From contig JAUIKE010000011.1 of the NCBI GenBank assembly GCA_030430845.1, positions 1 to 64,000 of the forward strand: a stretch of 64,000 nt of DNA. Reading direction: 5' to 3'. The DNA comes from Bacteroidia bacterium (GTDB lineage Bacteria > Bacteroidota > Bacteroidia > Chitinophagales > Saprospiraceae). Each line of letters opens with the position of its first letter. Within the stretch, counting starts at the first letter, position 1. The notes under the pieces were generated by a model. It searched no databases. It was not told where the DNA came from and worked only from the letters and a program-made list of their open reading frames with translations. The position numbers and the translations under genes were made by a program. Of the stretch, positions 8,556 through 18,497 are shown one piece after another.

Positions 8556-10406
8556 ATGAAGAAGCAACATTTAATTTTAGTACTATCCTTTTTATTACTT
8601 GCCGGCGGCTTATTTGCCCAGCCTACCCAAAAGCCGGTTATTCACGGACGGCACTGGGTCGCTATAACAGGGAAACCACTGGCCGCTACTGCCGGAGCAG
8701 CCATTTTCCAGCAAGGAGGAAATGCCGTTGACGCTGCCTGTGCCATGTTGGCCGCGACCAGTACCATGTGGGACGTTCTGAGCTGGGGCGGAGAAACACA
8801 AGCGCTGATTTACAATCCCAATACCAAGAAGGTAATCGGCATCAATGCGCTTGGAGTAGCCCCTACAGGAGCAACACCCGAGTTTTTCAAAGGAAAAGAT
8901 ATGAAGTATCCGCCCCAATTCGGTCCCTTGGCAGCCGTCACACCCGGCACACCCGGTGGACTCCTGACCATGCTGGCCGAGTATGGAACGATGAGCCTGG
9001 CCCAGGTGCTGGCTCCATCCATTCAAATGGCAGAAGGATATCCGATAGAAGCACAAACCGCTAATAGTATTGAGCGGTCGAAGGATAGGATCAAAGAATG
9101 GCCTTACTCCAAAAAGATTTTCCTACCCCATTTGGGAGAAGATCGGGAAGCGCCACATGCAGGTGAGATTTTCGTACAGGAAGACCTGAAAAAGACTTTA
9201 GAGAAATTAGTGGAAGCGGAGAAAAAAGCTCTGGCGGCCGGTAAGTCTCGCAAAGATGCCATTTATGCAGCCTATGATCGCTTTTATAAAGGAGACATAG
9301 CGCAAGAATTCGTCCGCGGTTGCCAGGAACAAGGCGGCCTGATCACCCTGGAAGACCTGGCCAATTGGAAGGTTTATCTCGAAGAGCCTGAAAAGACTAA
9401 TTATAAAGGCATCGATGTCTATAAACTTACCTCCTGGGTACAAGGGCCTGTTATGCTACAGGCGTTGAATATGCTCGAGAACTTCGACCTGAAGAGCATG
9501 GGCTACAACTCTACCCGGTACATCCATACCTTATATCAGGTGATGAACCTGACCTTTGCCGACCGCGACTTCTATTACGGCGACCCCTACTTCCCACCAA
9601 AAGAACCTATGAAAGGCCTGTTGTCAAAGGAATATGCCAAAGAGCGCGTCAAGCAGATCAACTGGGAAAAAAATGATGCCGAAGCCGGCCCCGGCAACCC
9701 CTACCCTTTCCAGGGAACGGAAGTTAATCCATTTCTAGATCTACTGGAAAAATGGGGTAAAACAGCCGACCTGGATCGCCCTAAGAATATGGACCTCGAA
9801 CAATTTACAGATGAAAATTATCTGGCCGGCACAACTTCCATTCAAGCGGTTGACAAAGACGGCTGGGTAGTCAGTGTAACGCCTAGTGGCGGCTGGGTCC
9901 CTGCTGTAATTGCCGGTAATACAGGCGTAGGTATGAGTCAGCGTATGCAAAGCTTTGTGCTGGATGCATCTGAAAACCCCTACAATGTGGTAGAACCCGG
10001 CAAACGCCCCAGAGCTACCCTGACGCCAAGTATGGCGCTAAAAGATGGAAAACCCCATATTTCATTCGCTGTACAGGCCGGTGACACACAAGACCAAAAT
10101 CTACTTCAGTTTTTCCTAAACATGGTGGAGTTTGACATGAACGTTCAGGAAGCCTGCGAGGCCGCCAACATCACCAGCTATCAGATGCGCGGCTCCTTCG
10201 GCGAGCATAAGACCGAGCCGGGCCGATTAGTACTTAACGACGATACCCCCGACTGGACTCGCAAGGAGTTAAGAAAAATGGGCTACCGCCTGGAATTCCA
10301 GCGCCGCACCTCCGGCCCGCTGAATGCCGTTTATTTTGATTGGAAAAATGGCAGCTTCTGGGGAGGTTCAAGTAATTATGGAGAGGATTATGGGATAGGA
10401 TGGTAG
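8556..10406 (+). CDS. Gamma-glutamyltransferase family protein, secreted
   Basis: Signal peptide; 'AATAGAAIFQQGGNAVDAACAMLAATS'; 'NYLAGTTSIQAVDKDGWVVSVTPSGG'. Confidence 0.9.
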   Translation: MKKQHLILVLSFLLLAGGLFAQPTQKPVIHGRHWVAITGKPLAATAGAAIFQQGGNAVDAACAMLAATSTMWDVLSWGGETQALIYNPNTKKVIGINALGVAPTGATPEFFKGKDMKYPPQFGPLAAVTPGTPGGLLTMLAEYGTMSLAQVLAPSIQMAEGYPIEAQTANSIERSKDRIKEWPYSKKIFLPHLGEDREAPHAGEIFVQEDLKKTLEKLVEAEKKALAAGKSRKDAIYAAYDRFYKGDIAQEFVRGCQEQGGLITLEDLANWKVYLEEPEKTNYKGIDVYKLTSWVQGPVMLQALNMLENFDLKSMGYNSTRYIHTLYQVMNLTFADRDFYYGDPYFPPKEPMKGLLSKEYAKERVKQINWEKNDAEAGPGNPYPFQGTEVNPFLDLLEKWGKTADLDRPKNMDLEQFTDENYLAGTTSIQAVDKDGWVVSVTPSGGWVPAVIAGNTGVGMSQRMQSFVLDASENPYNVVEPGKRPRATLTPSMALKDGKPHISFAVQAGDTQDQNLLQFFLNMVEFDMNVQEACEAANITSYQMRGSFGEHKTEPGRLVLNDDTPDWTRKELRKMGYRLEFQRRTSGPLNAVYFDWKNGSFWGGSSNYGEDYGIGW

Positions 10407-10416
10407 AGCTTAAATT

Positions 10417-10449
10417 AAAAAAGGAGCGGCCGTTGGCCGCTCCTTTTTT
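10417..10449. terminator. Bidirectional intrinsic terminator
   Basis: AAAAAAGGAGCGGCC-GTT-GGCCGCTCCTTTTTT between convergent genes. Confidence 0.88.
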
Positions 10450-10470
10450 GAATATTTTTTGAGCCAGCTT

Positions 10471-11526
10471 CTATTTTGGATACATGGCATTGACCGTTTT
10501 AATATCTATTTCGCTCAGCTCATCGCGTTGTCCCATTTTACCCAGCTCGATCCAGAACTTAAAAGGAATCCACCATTCTACTTTGGGTAGCAAAGAATAG
10601 GATGCTCCGTCAATAGTAAACCCAGAAGGGCCGTAGTGCATAATAGAGCCATAATCATAATCAAAAATATCAACGGCATCTGTACAACTCTTATCGAAAT
10701 TATGTCTTTTATCTAACTTAACATTGTTTTCAAGATAATAAACGTAATTATCTCTATCGCAGCGTGTATGCTCATGCTCCATTCCGGCCGTGTGTAAGAT
10801 CTCATGCATGACGTTGCCTATTACGGCTCCCTCTTTAACGTTGATGTCTTGTTTTCCTCCTTGTTTACCTACAGATGCACTTAAAGCATCGGTAATGGGA
10901 AAATAAGCATAGTCTGCCTCATTAGTTCGTGCTACAAGCGTTAGGTTCGTCTTGGTATTTACCATGATAATAGCTGTAATAATATCCAGGAGTTCTGGAT
11001 GTCCAGGCTCAATTTCGAAAGGAATAACACCATTTGGCCAGCGTTCATTCAAAATAGTGGTCACAACACCGCGGCTGTCGGCTCTGCTTAGTTGCCTTCT
11101 GTATTCTTCTTCACTGGCTATCAGGATATCTCCTTCCACCATTAAATTTCCATCTATTACTTGTGCTACATACTCATTTTCCTCACCAGTGGCTGGGTCA
11201 GTGATCCGGACTATTTCCTCCCCTGTGATGATGGCATTCGGTCCGGGTATTTCATTTAGATAATCAGTATGAAGATTTGCGGTTCTGGCCTGCTCCTGCA
11301 GAAAATCCAAGGTGTCTTGTAAGGAGGTAAAGTATTTCATCTTTTCAAAACCATGTGCGGATTCTTCCTGAGTTTGAGGTATCAACTCGCTTTCATCTTG
11401 GTTACAACTAGTGGTTAAAACAAGCGCCAAAACAAGCATTAAAGAAAAGAAATTGAAAGGAACGGTGTTTTTTACATTGGCGAAAATTGGGTTGTTCCGT
11501 AATTGGATGAAATTAATAGTTTGCAT
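10471..11526 (-). CDS. Astacin-like (M12A) metallopeptidase
   Basis: Zinc motif 'HEILHTAGMEHEHTR' (HExxHxxGxxHExxR) and Met-turn 'SIMHYG'. Start placed at MQTINF. Confidence 0.9.
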   Translation of the reverse strand: MQTINFIQLRNNPIFANVKNTVPFNFFSLMLVLALVLTTSCNQDESELIPQTQEESAHGFEKMKYFTSLQDTLDFLQEQARTANLHTDYLNEIPGPNAIITGEEIVRITDPATGEENEYVAQVIDGNLMVEGDILIASEEEYRRQLSRADSRGVVTTILNERWPNGVIPFEIEPGHPELLDIITAIIMVNTKTNLTLVARTNEADYAYFPITDALSASVGKQGGKQDINVKEGAVIGNVMHEILHTAGMEHEHTRCDRDNYVYYLENNVKLDKRHNFDKSCTDAVDIFDYDYGSIMHYGPSGFTIDGASYSLLPKVEWWIPFKFWIELGKMGQRDELSEIDIKTVNAMYPK

Positions 11527-11743
11527 GATTTTTTTGTTTAAATAATTCTTTTCTGTTTTTACAGAGAAAGTTTTTTGGGTTTGAAAATTTAGTATTGAAG
11601 TTGTTGAAAATGTATGTGCGATAAAATGTGAGGTGCGATTTTTCATGACTGATTGATCTTTTTAATTGTTTCAAATAAAGATTCAGCCATTTATACCGCC
11701 ATCGGGGAATGGTTATCAGTTTGTAGAAAAAAAAACTTTTTTA

Positions 11744-14700
11744 CTATTCTACCAGAACGAAACCCGCCCAAACAAATGGATCGGGATAGCGCTCGCGCAT
11801 AGCCTTTTGAGTAAGTCTAAATGCTTCGGGAATAGCCTGTTTATCCCTCAGCCATTTTTGGTAAAAAGTAGTCATGAATTCCATTGTTTCTCGGTCCGGA
11901 ATCTGCCAAAGAGACATGATGAGATAATGGGCGCCGGCCACCTTAAAGGCCCGTTGCAAGCCGTAAACCCCTTCATTGCCCTCAATATCTCCAAGGCCCG
12001 TTTCGCAAGCGGATAATACGACTAATTCAGTGTCAGACAAATCCATTTGACTGATCTCATAGGCCGTTAAAATACCATCACTACCTCCAACAGAAGGTGA
12101 CTTACCTAACCAGGTATCGTTACCACCGGCAATTACCAGGCCGGAACGGATCATGGGATGAAGACTTTGTTGAAAAACGGGAGCAGAGGTATTGAGACTG
12201 TCCTCCCTACTGCTTCCCTGCCTGGGGTCAGGAAAGAAAAAGCCATGCGTTGCCAAATGCAGGATGGTAGGAGATGGAGGACGAAAAGCCATTTCACGGA
12301 AAGCATCTTCGGAGGCTTCAGAGCCTTTGAGTAAAGTGGATTGAAAATTGTTTTGGCTTAACAAAGAATCAATAAGCGTCACTTCCCGATCTGTCCAAAA
12401 GAGGTACTGCCAGCTGTTATTGCGCAGGTTTCGGTCCGCGACCTGAAAGTTCATTCCATTTCCGGCGGCCAGAAGAGGTGGGGCGGCTTCGGTCTGTTCT
12501 ATATCGGGGATCGTAGAAGAATTGCCATCGTATTGGATGCCTCCCATCAGGAAGGCCGTTGCATGGTTCCGGCTTTTACGATCAGCGAAGACCAATTGAC
12601 GAGTCGAATTCAATTGAACAAGACGGTAGCGGTCCGCCAAAGTCTCTTTGTCGTTAATAGGAACTGCGGCGAAATTTATGCGATGCAATAAGCCTGAAGG
12701 GGCGTAATAGATGGTATGAATACCTTGCAACTCTGCCAACAGGGCCTGCCAGTCCAAGGCTTTCAATCCGGTTGTGGTGCGTTTTTTAGGTTTGACGCCC
12801 CGGCTGGGCTGGCCGTACAGACGGTTTACATTGCCGGCCTGATCTCCCTGCTGATTGTCTACCATTTTAGACAGGTCTCGGGATTCGAACAAGGGCACAA
12901 AGGCCGGCGAGTCTTTTCCGGGCCTCAGGATTAAGGCTGCATACATAACGCTATCGGTCACCTCAGGATGTACAAAATCGTAATGAACAAATTCAACAGC
13001 TGCTTCTCCCGGTTTGAGATGCTCCAGGATCTCACCGGCACTAGTTTGCCGGAGAGCCTCGTCGGCACCGGCCACTTGCCGAGCCAGTACCCTTTCCAGG
13101 CTATCGCATGCTCCTTTCAGTTTTGAAATATTACTCTGCCATTCCAGGGGATAGCTGTACTGTTCTGCCAGTCGCCGCCGTTGCTTTTGCAATTGGGTGA
13201 ATAACTCCATAGAAGTAGAGTCTGCTTCGGAGAGCTTGCGAATTTGACTAGCAGCATTAAGCAGAAAGCCCTTATAGAACAAGGCACTTTCGTAGGAGGC
13301 CGTTTTACCGTCCTGAGATAAGTTGGGATAGGTTAGGGCCAGAGAGTAAATACGGTTGAGGTTTCCTTTAAACCGCTGAATGTAAGCTTCCAGTTCATTT
13401 TCGGAAGTAAAACGGCTGGCATTAATTAAAAAAGAGCGCTCCAGGGGTATCGAAATGCTCAATAGGGAATCTGTTTCCCTTAAGTCTCCTGTACTCCAGT
13501 AAAAATCGGATAGCTCATTGAGCCCGGCAGCATAGGCTGGGTGGTTTTTTCCAAGAACTTGAGTCCGAATCTCGTGGGCCTTCAGGAAGTATTGTTCTGC
13601 CTCCTCATATGCGCCCAGTCGTTGTTTGATAGAACCTAATCCACTAAGCGAAACAGCATAGTCTGGGTGGTTGGTGCCTAGTACTTCGCGCCGGATGTCT
13701 TCAGCTTCGTGAAAATAGGCTTCGGCTTCTGACAATTTACCTTGTTCTTCATACAGCGAGGCGATATTCCAGAGGTTAGAAGCTACGTCTGGATGTCGTT
13801 TCCCAAGGATTTTCTCCCGGATCTCTTTGGCTTCCATATAAAGCGCTTCCGCTTTTTCTAATTGCCTTACTCGAACATACATCACTGCAAGGTTATTCAG
13901 GCTTTGAGCATATTCCGGATTTTCCCTTCCTTTCAATTTTTTCTCCACTTCAGCGGCCGATTCATAAAGATCGATGGCCTCTTGATAGTTATTTAAGTTG
14001 ACATACAATATGGCCAGGTTTTGTTGAGCAATGGCTACATTCAGGCTTTCCGGTCCTTGTATCCGGCGATAAAGGTCCAATACCTGGCGATACAATTGTT
14101 CTGCTTCCTCGTAACGCCCTTGATCGGCATACAGGTTGGCCAGGTCTGTTATAGTGTTGGCATAATCAACATTGTCACCTCCCTGCACTCGGAATTGCAC
14201 TTCCTTGGCCTCTTCCAGATAAGGTTCAGCCTTTTCATAATCGCCGGCATAATAATACAGGCTGCCCAGGTTGGATAATGTTAGGGCATAGGCTATCGAT
14301 TCTTTCCCTGCCATTTTTCCTTGTAGGTCTTTCACTTCCATATAAAAAGCTTCGGCTTTTATGTAATCGCCTAGATAATAATCATAGAGGTTGGCTAAAT
14401 TATTAGCGCTTTGGATGTAAGCCTGGTTTTCTTTCCCATGAGCTTCTTTACGGAGTCGCAAGGCTTCGAGGTGGAATTGTTCAGATTTTTCCAGTTGCCC
14501 CATAAACTTGTACAACTGACCTAGATTGTTAAGACTGCTAGTGTGATCAGGGTGTTGCTCACCGACCATCTTCGCACGGATGGCTTTTACTTCTAAGTGT
14601 AAAGTTTCTGATTCTTCATATCTCCGTGTAGAGATATAAACATTAGCCAGATTATTGACCGCATTAGCATAGTCCAGGTTTTCGGTTCCCAGAATCACTT

Positions 14701-15013
14701 TTCGGATGGCCATTACCTCTTTATAGAGTTGCTCGGCCTTATCGAAGTCACCTTTTAGCTGAAAGCTGAGTGCCTGATAAAAAACAGCACTGGCAAATGA
14801 AGTGTCCTGTTTCCCAAAAGCCGCTTCAGCTTTCCCTTTTGCCAATTCAATCACCTCTAATGCCTGCTCATACTGTCGCTGGTCGGCCAACTGCTTGTTA
14901 ACCTTAATCAGGCTATCGATCTCGGCACGTACAGTTGCTTGTGAGGAATTACGCTGACTTTGGAGAACGAATGGAAATAACACAAATGATAAAAGTATAC
15001 TGTACAGCCTCAT
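11744..15013 (-). CDS. Exported tetratricopeptide repeat protein with C-terminal CHAT protease domain
   Basis: Signal peptide; many kinesin-light-chain-type TPRs ('YANTITDLANLYADQGRYEEAEQLYRQVLDLYRR'); CHAT His 'TILHLATHGFFFPDP' and Cys 'ELVVLSACETGLGDIEGNEGVYGLQRAF'. Confidence 0.95.
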   Translation of the reverse strand: MRLYSILLSFVLFPFVLQSQRNSSQATVRAEIDSLIKVNKQLADQRQYEQALEVIELAKGKAEAAFGKQDTSFASAVFYQALSFQLKGDFDKAEQLYKEVMAIRKVILGTENLDYANAVNNLANVYISTRRYEESETLHLEVKAIRAKMVGEQHPDHTSSLNNLGQLYKFMGQLEKSEQFHLEALRLRKEAHGKENQAYIQSANNLANLYDYYLGDYIKAEAFYMEVKDLQGKMAGKESIAYALTLSNLGSLYYYAGDYEKAEPYLEEAKEVQFRVQGGDNVDYANTITDLANLYADQGRYEEAEQLYRQVLDLYRRIQGPESLNVAIAQQNLAILYVNLNNYQEAIDLYESAAEVEKKLKGRENPEYAQSLNNLAVMYVRVRQLEKAEALYMEAKEIREKILGKRHPDVASNLWNIASLYEEQGKLSEAEAYFHEAEDIRREVLGTNHPDYAVSLSGLGSIKQRLGAYEEAEQYFLKAHEIRTQVLGKNHPAYAAGLNELSDFYWSTGDLRETDSLLSISIPLERSFLINASRFTSENELEAYIQRFKGNLNRIYSLALTYPNLSQDGKTASYESALFYKGFLLNAASQIRKLSEADSTSMELFTQLQKQRRRLAEQYSYPLEWQSNISKLKGACDSLERVLARQVAGADEALRQTSAGEILEHLKPGEAAVEFVHYDFVHPEVTDSVMYAALILRPGKDSPAFVPLFESRDLSKMVDNQQGDQAGNVNRLYGQPSRGVKPKKRTTTGLKALDWQALLAELQGIHTIYYAPSGLLHRINFAAVPINDKETLADRYRLVQLNSTRQLVFADRKSRNHATAFLMGGIQYDGNSSTIPDIEQTEAAPPLLAAGNGMNFQVADRNLRNNSWQYLFWTDREVTLIDSLLSQNNFQSTLLKGSEASEDAFREMAFRPPSPTILHLATHGFFFPDPRQGSSREDSLNTSAPVFQQSLHPMIRSGLVIAGGNDTWLGKSPSVGGSDGILTAYEISQMDLSDTELVVLSACETGLGDIEGNEGVYGLQRAFKVAGAHYLIMSLWQIPDRETMEFMTTFYQKWLRDKQAIPEAFRLTQKAMRERYPDPFVWAGFVLVE

Positions 15014-15024
15014 GGTTTTAGGTT

Positions 15025-17025
15025 TTAGTGTTTAGTGATCTGGAATACAAGCGTGTGAATGTGAGCAGAAAAAGGGGGGATACCTGGCGTAGCAGCACGT
15101 TTGCCATAGTCTTTGAAGGTAGATTTAAAAAGCTGGACAAAGGGGTTGTTTTCGACTTTACTTTCACTTTGCCCTCTCAGTTCAATCATCTTTTGTAGAT
15201 CAATGGGTTGCTCGGTGGCAATAAGTTTCAACATTTCATTTCCATAAGGGGGATATACTTGAATGATGCAATCCTCTAATAATTGGGTTTCTCCGGGACG
15301 GATGAAATAATCTCCGGCTTTGGAGGAACATTCGGCATTGGGGATCAGGCCGTAAATCTGATTATCTGCCCAAATGTCGATAACGTTGTAATAGGCTGGT
15401 TTCGAGCCTTTATTTGTAATTTCAAGAATAAAAGCATCGCCTTCCGCCAGGTTAAGGCTAGAGTTAGGGCCAAGTTTTTCTTCGATCGGGATTTTTCGCT
15501 CCACTTTTGGTTGTCCATTTTCTGTATTGCTCACAACCGGAACGAGGTTCATTTCTACCTTTAAATGGGGGTTTTCGATCTCAAGCTTTCTAAGAAAGGT
15601 AGCTTGTACATAACTAGACATTCGACGAAGGACCTTACGAATCAATGCTTCTTCTTCCCCTTGAAGAAGAGGTTCTTCCAGCAAGAGGTAATCGTCATTT
15701 GATCGCAGCACCAGCAAATTATCCGCTTCCAGGTTTAGTACCACATCCGGCTTGTCCTTCCCAGGTATGATGAATGGATAATTTTGAATCAAATCCAAAA
15801 AGCTTTCCCGGAGAGAACCATCAGGCAACATACAATCCACCTGGAGGCTGATATTTCCATAATTTCGATCAAAGATAAAGGCCTTGGCATTCATGGCAAC
15901 TTTACTGTCTATTGGCCGATCTAAAGTCAGTTCTGAGAGTAGCGGCATAACATGGGTTACGGTGCCTCTGGCTAAAGTATCTTGCCCTCGAGGGGCTTTA
16001 GTATCAGATGGAAAAAGATCTACTTTAGTGCCGGGGTGGATGCCCGCCAAGCTGCCTTGATCTAATATTACTGTTTGGGAACCGTAAGCTCTCACAACGG
16101 ACAAATACCCTCTGTGGTGACTGAGGGCGTTGCCAAAGAGGATGCGATCCGTTTGCCCTTCCACTTGTGGATTTTGCCTTGGAGCAATGGCCACCATTTC
16201 CATTTTGATATGTTCGAAAAGATCGCGGTAGGAAGTAGAGGGCTGTACATTCTGAAGGCTTTTACTGAAAGCATAACTCAAAGAACCGTAATATTCACCA
16301 CTTGCATCCCGGTATTCATAGTTGAGTTGTTGGGCGCTGGATGCCGAAATAGCAACTAACGGGGCCAGATCTGCTTCCTGGACAGTTTCCATAAAACGAT
16401 CAACTGTGTTACTTTTTTTTTCGGTGGTCACCTTTCGGCCGGAGGCAGCCATGACTGTTTCGCTTCCTCTACAGGGTGCATACCCCCGCGTGGCTGTACC
16501 CGAATGACAGGCGTCCAAAACAACCAGTACCTGACCTGTATTACCAAGCCTTTGCCGCAGTTTGAGCAACCATTGATTTAGCTCGTCGTCGCGGATCAAT
16601 CGTTCTCCTTCGTAAATACCTGCTTGAAAATGCTGTGGTGAGTCATATGGAACCAGTGCTTCGTCATAACCATCTTTTTCATCCCCGTTATTATCTGCTA
16701 CCTGCTGGCCGTGTCCGGAAAAATGAAAAAAAGCAATGTCTCCCGGCCTTGCCTGATCGATAAGATGTTCTTTAAACCGGCGGGTAATTGTTTCCTTATC
16801 GGCCTGTGCATCTTGCAGTACTAAAATATCCTTTTCGAGAAAACCTTGCGATTGCAGGCTTGCAGCAATCAGTTCCACATCATTACCTGAATGCAGGGAA
16901 TTCCAGCCGGTATTCGAAGCATACTCGCCAAGGGCGATGATCAGAGCCCTCTTCTGAGGTTCCTGGGCCGACAGACTACTCGCCCCCAATAAATAGCTTA
17001 GAATGATGAGTAAGGGTTTTATCAT
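15025..17025 (-). CDS. Caspase family protein (C14) with C-terminal DUF4384-like domain, exported
   Basis: Signal peptide at MIKPLLIILSYLLGASSLSAQ; His 'FFHFSGHGQQVADNNGDEKDGYDEALVPYD'; Cys 'VVLDACHSGTATRG'; C-terminus 'GDAFILEITNKGSKPAYYNVIDIWADNQIYGLIPN...PPYGNEMLKLIATEQPIDL'. Confidence 0.93.
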   Translation of the reverse strand: MIKPLLIILSYLLGASSLSAQEPQKRALIIALGEYASNTGWNSLHSGNDVELIAASLQSQGFLEKDILVLQDAQADKETITRRFKEHLIDQARPGDIAFFHFSGHGQQVADNNGDEKDGYDEALVPYDSPQHFQAGIYEGERLIRDDELNQWLLKLRQRLGNTGQVLVVLDACHSGTATRGYAPCRGSETVMAASGRKVTTEKKSNTVDRFMETVQEADLAPLVAISASSAQQLNYEYRDASGEYYGSLSYAFSKSLQNVQPSTSYRDLFEHIKMEMVAIAPRQNPQVEGQTDRILFGNALSHHRGYLSVVRAYGSQTVILDQGSLAGIHPGTKVDLFPSDTKAPRGQDTLARGTVTHVMPLLSELTLDRPIDSKVAMNAKAFIFDRNYGNISLQVDCMLPDGSLRESFLDLIQNYPFIIPGKDKPDVVLNLEADNLLVLRSNDDYLLLEEPLLQGEEEALIRKVLRRMSSYVQATFLRKLEIENPHLKVEMNLVPVVSNTENGQPKVERKIPIEEKLGPNSSLNLAEGDAFILEITNKGSKPAYYNVIDIWADNQIYGLIPNAECSSKAGDYFIRPGETQLLEDCIIQVYPPYGNEMLKLIATEQPIDLQKMIELRGQSESKVENNPFVQLFKSTFKDYGKRAATPGIPPFSAHIHTLVFQITKH

Positions 17026-17825
17026 TCTGTGACGTTTAGATCTTTCAATAGAAGTGCAGCCTGGCTGGAAAGGGGACCGGACTCTCCGGCGATCTGCTCC
17101 AAAAGTTGGATGGCCTTTTCTTGCCCAGCCTTCATTTGTAGCCAAGACAAGGCCTGGAACCACCGGGCATCCTCATGGTATTTGCTTTCGGTATCGGTTT
17201 CTATAGGAGCAAAAACGCGGATGGCTTCTTCAAAGGATTTAATTTGCATTAAGCTCAAGCCCAGGAAATAGGTGGCTATCTCGTCCTGCGGGTAGATATT
17301 TAAGTGCTCTGTCAGCGCTGTGACGGCCTCATGATACTGCTCTGTTTGAACCAGTTCAAGGCTCGATTTAAGCTGGTCGCGTCGTTCGCGGTCAGCCATG
17401 CCCATTCCGATAAGGGAAAGCTCTTCTAATTCATTTTCCAGTGCCGGCTGGTCCATTTGAAAATAATTGGCGTATAAGCGGCCAGGCTGATCAGTTGGCC
17501 GGAGTAGAAAATAGCCCGCTACAATCAAAATCAGAAAAGAGGCCGCAATAGCCATATTTCTTACACTGAAAAGAACAATTCTGCGGGGCTTTGGCTGCTT
17601 AGGCAAGGACTCCTTCTTGTTCATGTTGTGTTGTGCCTGCTGAATATTTTCCCGCAATTGTTGGTCTCCAAACAACTCGATGCCTTTCAACAGATCACTT
17701 TGCAGGGCAACAGCATCCGAAAGTGTTTCGTCCACTTTCAGCTTTTGTTCAAAATCCTGTAGTTCTTCAGTCGACATTTTTCCCTCAATGTAACGGTCTA
17801 TTTTATCGTAGTCTAAGTCATTCAT
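17022..17825 (-). CDS. Anti-sigma-like single-pass membrane protein with C-terminal TPR
   Basis: Short N-terminal 'DRYIEGKMSTEELQDFEQKLKVDETLSDAVAL', TM helix 'MAIAASFLILIVAGYFLL', helical repeats; directly downstream of the ECF sigma gene; ATGA overlap with the caspase gene. Confidence 0.75.
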   Translation of the reverse strand: MNDLDYDKIDRYIEGKMSTEELQDFEQKLKVDETLSDAVALQSDLLKGIELFGDQQLRENIQQAQHNMNKKESLPKQPKPRRIVLFSVRNMAIAASFLILIVAGYFLLRPTDQPGRLYANYFQMDQPALENELEELSLIGMGMADRERRDQLKSSLELVQTEQYHEAVTALTEHLNIYPQDEIATYFLGLSLMQIKSFEEAIRVFAPIETDTESKYHEDARWFQALSWLQMKAGQEKAIQLLEQIAGESGPLSSQAALLLKDLNVTE

Positions 17826-17859
17826 CGGCTTGCTTTTAGTAATTAAGGATTAGTGAGGT

Positions 17860-18447
17860 TCAACTTTTCTTCAAAGATTGGATTTCAGGCTGTTCGCGCA
17901 CCATTTTCCGTAAACTTTCCATACAGCGATGGAGCTTTACTCTTACAAATTTGACTGCATATCCCAGCTTTTCGGCAATTTCAGCATGGGGCTGTTTTTC
18001 ATAATAAGAGGCCAGGATGATCTGTCGGCATTCTACTTTAAGCTTAGCCATGGTCTGAGCAATCAATTCGTGTTTTCGTTCCATTTCCTGTTTGACCTCT
18101 ATATCGCTTTCATTTAAAGGGATGGTTTCAAGTTGATTATCCTGCTCTACCAGTTGATAATGCCCCCTTTGGCGTAATCGTTTAAGCCATAAATGCCGAA
18201 CTATGGAGAAGGTGTAAGTACTCAGTTTTGCTGTCAGTTGGAAGTCTGGCTGCCGCAGCTTTTTGACTAAAACGAACAAAGTTTCCTGAAAAATATCTTT
18301 GGTATCCTCACCGCTTCCTCCATTATTCTGGACGAAGGAGGCGGCCATTTTAAAATATCGAGTATACAATTCTTCGAATGCCTGCACCTTTCCCTGCTTA
18401 AGCTCCAGGAGTAATTTCTTATCGAGTTCTAAATGTACTTCGCTCAT
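17860..18447 (-). CDS. ECF-type RNA polymerase sigma factor
   Basis: Region 2 'EELYTRYFKMAASFVQNNGGSGEDTKDIFQETLFVLVKKL' and region 4 'CRQIILASYYEKQPHAEIAEKLGYAVKFVRVKLHRCMESLR'. Confidence 0.9.
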   Translation of the reverse strand: MSEVHLELDKKLLLELKQGKVQAFEELYTRYFKMAASFVQNNGGSGEDTKDIFQETLFVLVKKLRQPDFQLTAKLSTYTFSIVRHLWLKRLRQRGHYQLVEQDNQLETIPLNESDIEVKQEMERKHELIAQTMAKLKVECRQIILASYYEKQPHAEIAEKLGYAVKFVRVKLHRCMESLRKMVREQPEIQSLKKS

Positions 18448-18497
18448 ATATGTCCCAATTTACAAATGGTTATCAGTTGTGTCAGAGGATTTAGTGG

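Noticed and set aside
8610-9064. Overlapping ORFs of 148, 98 and 70 aa inside the gamma-glutamyltransferase gene.
   Set aside because: Shadow frames of a clear conserved gene.
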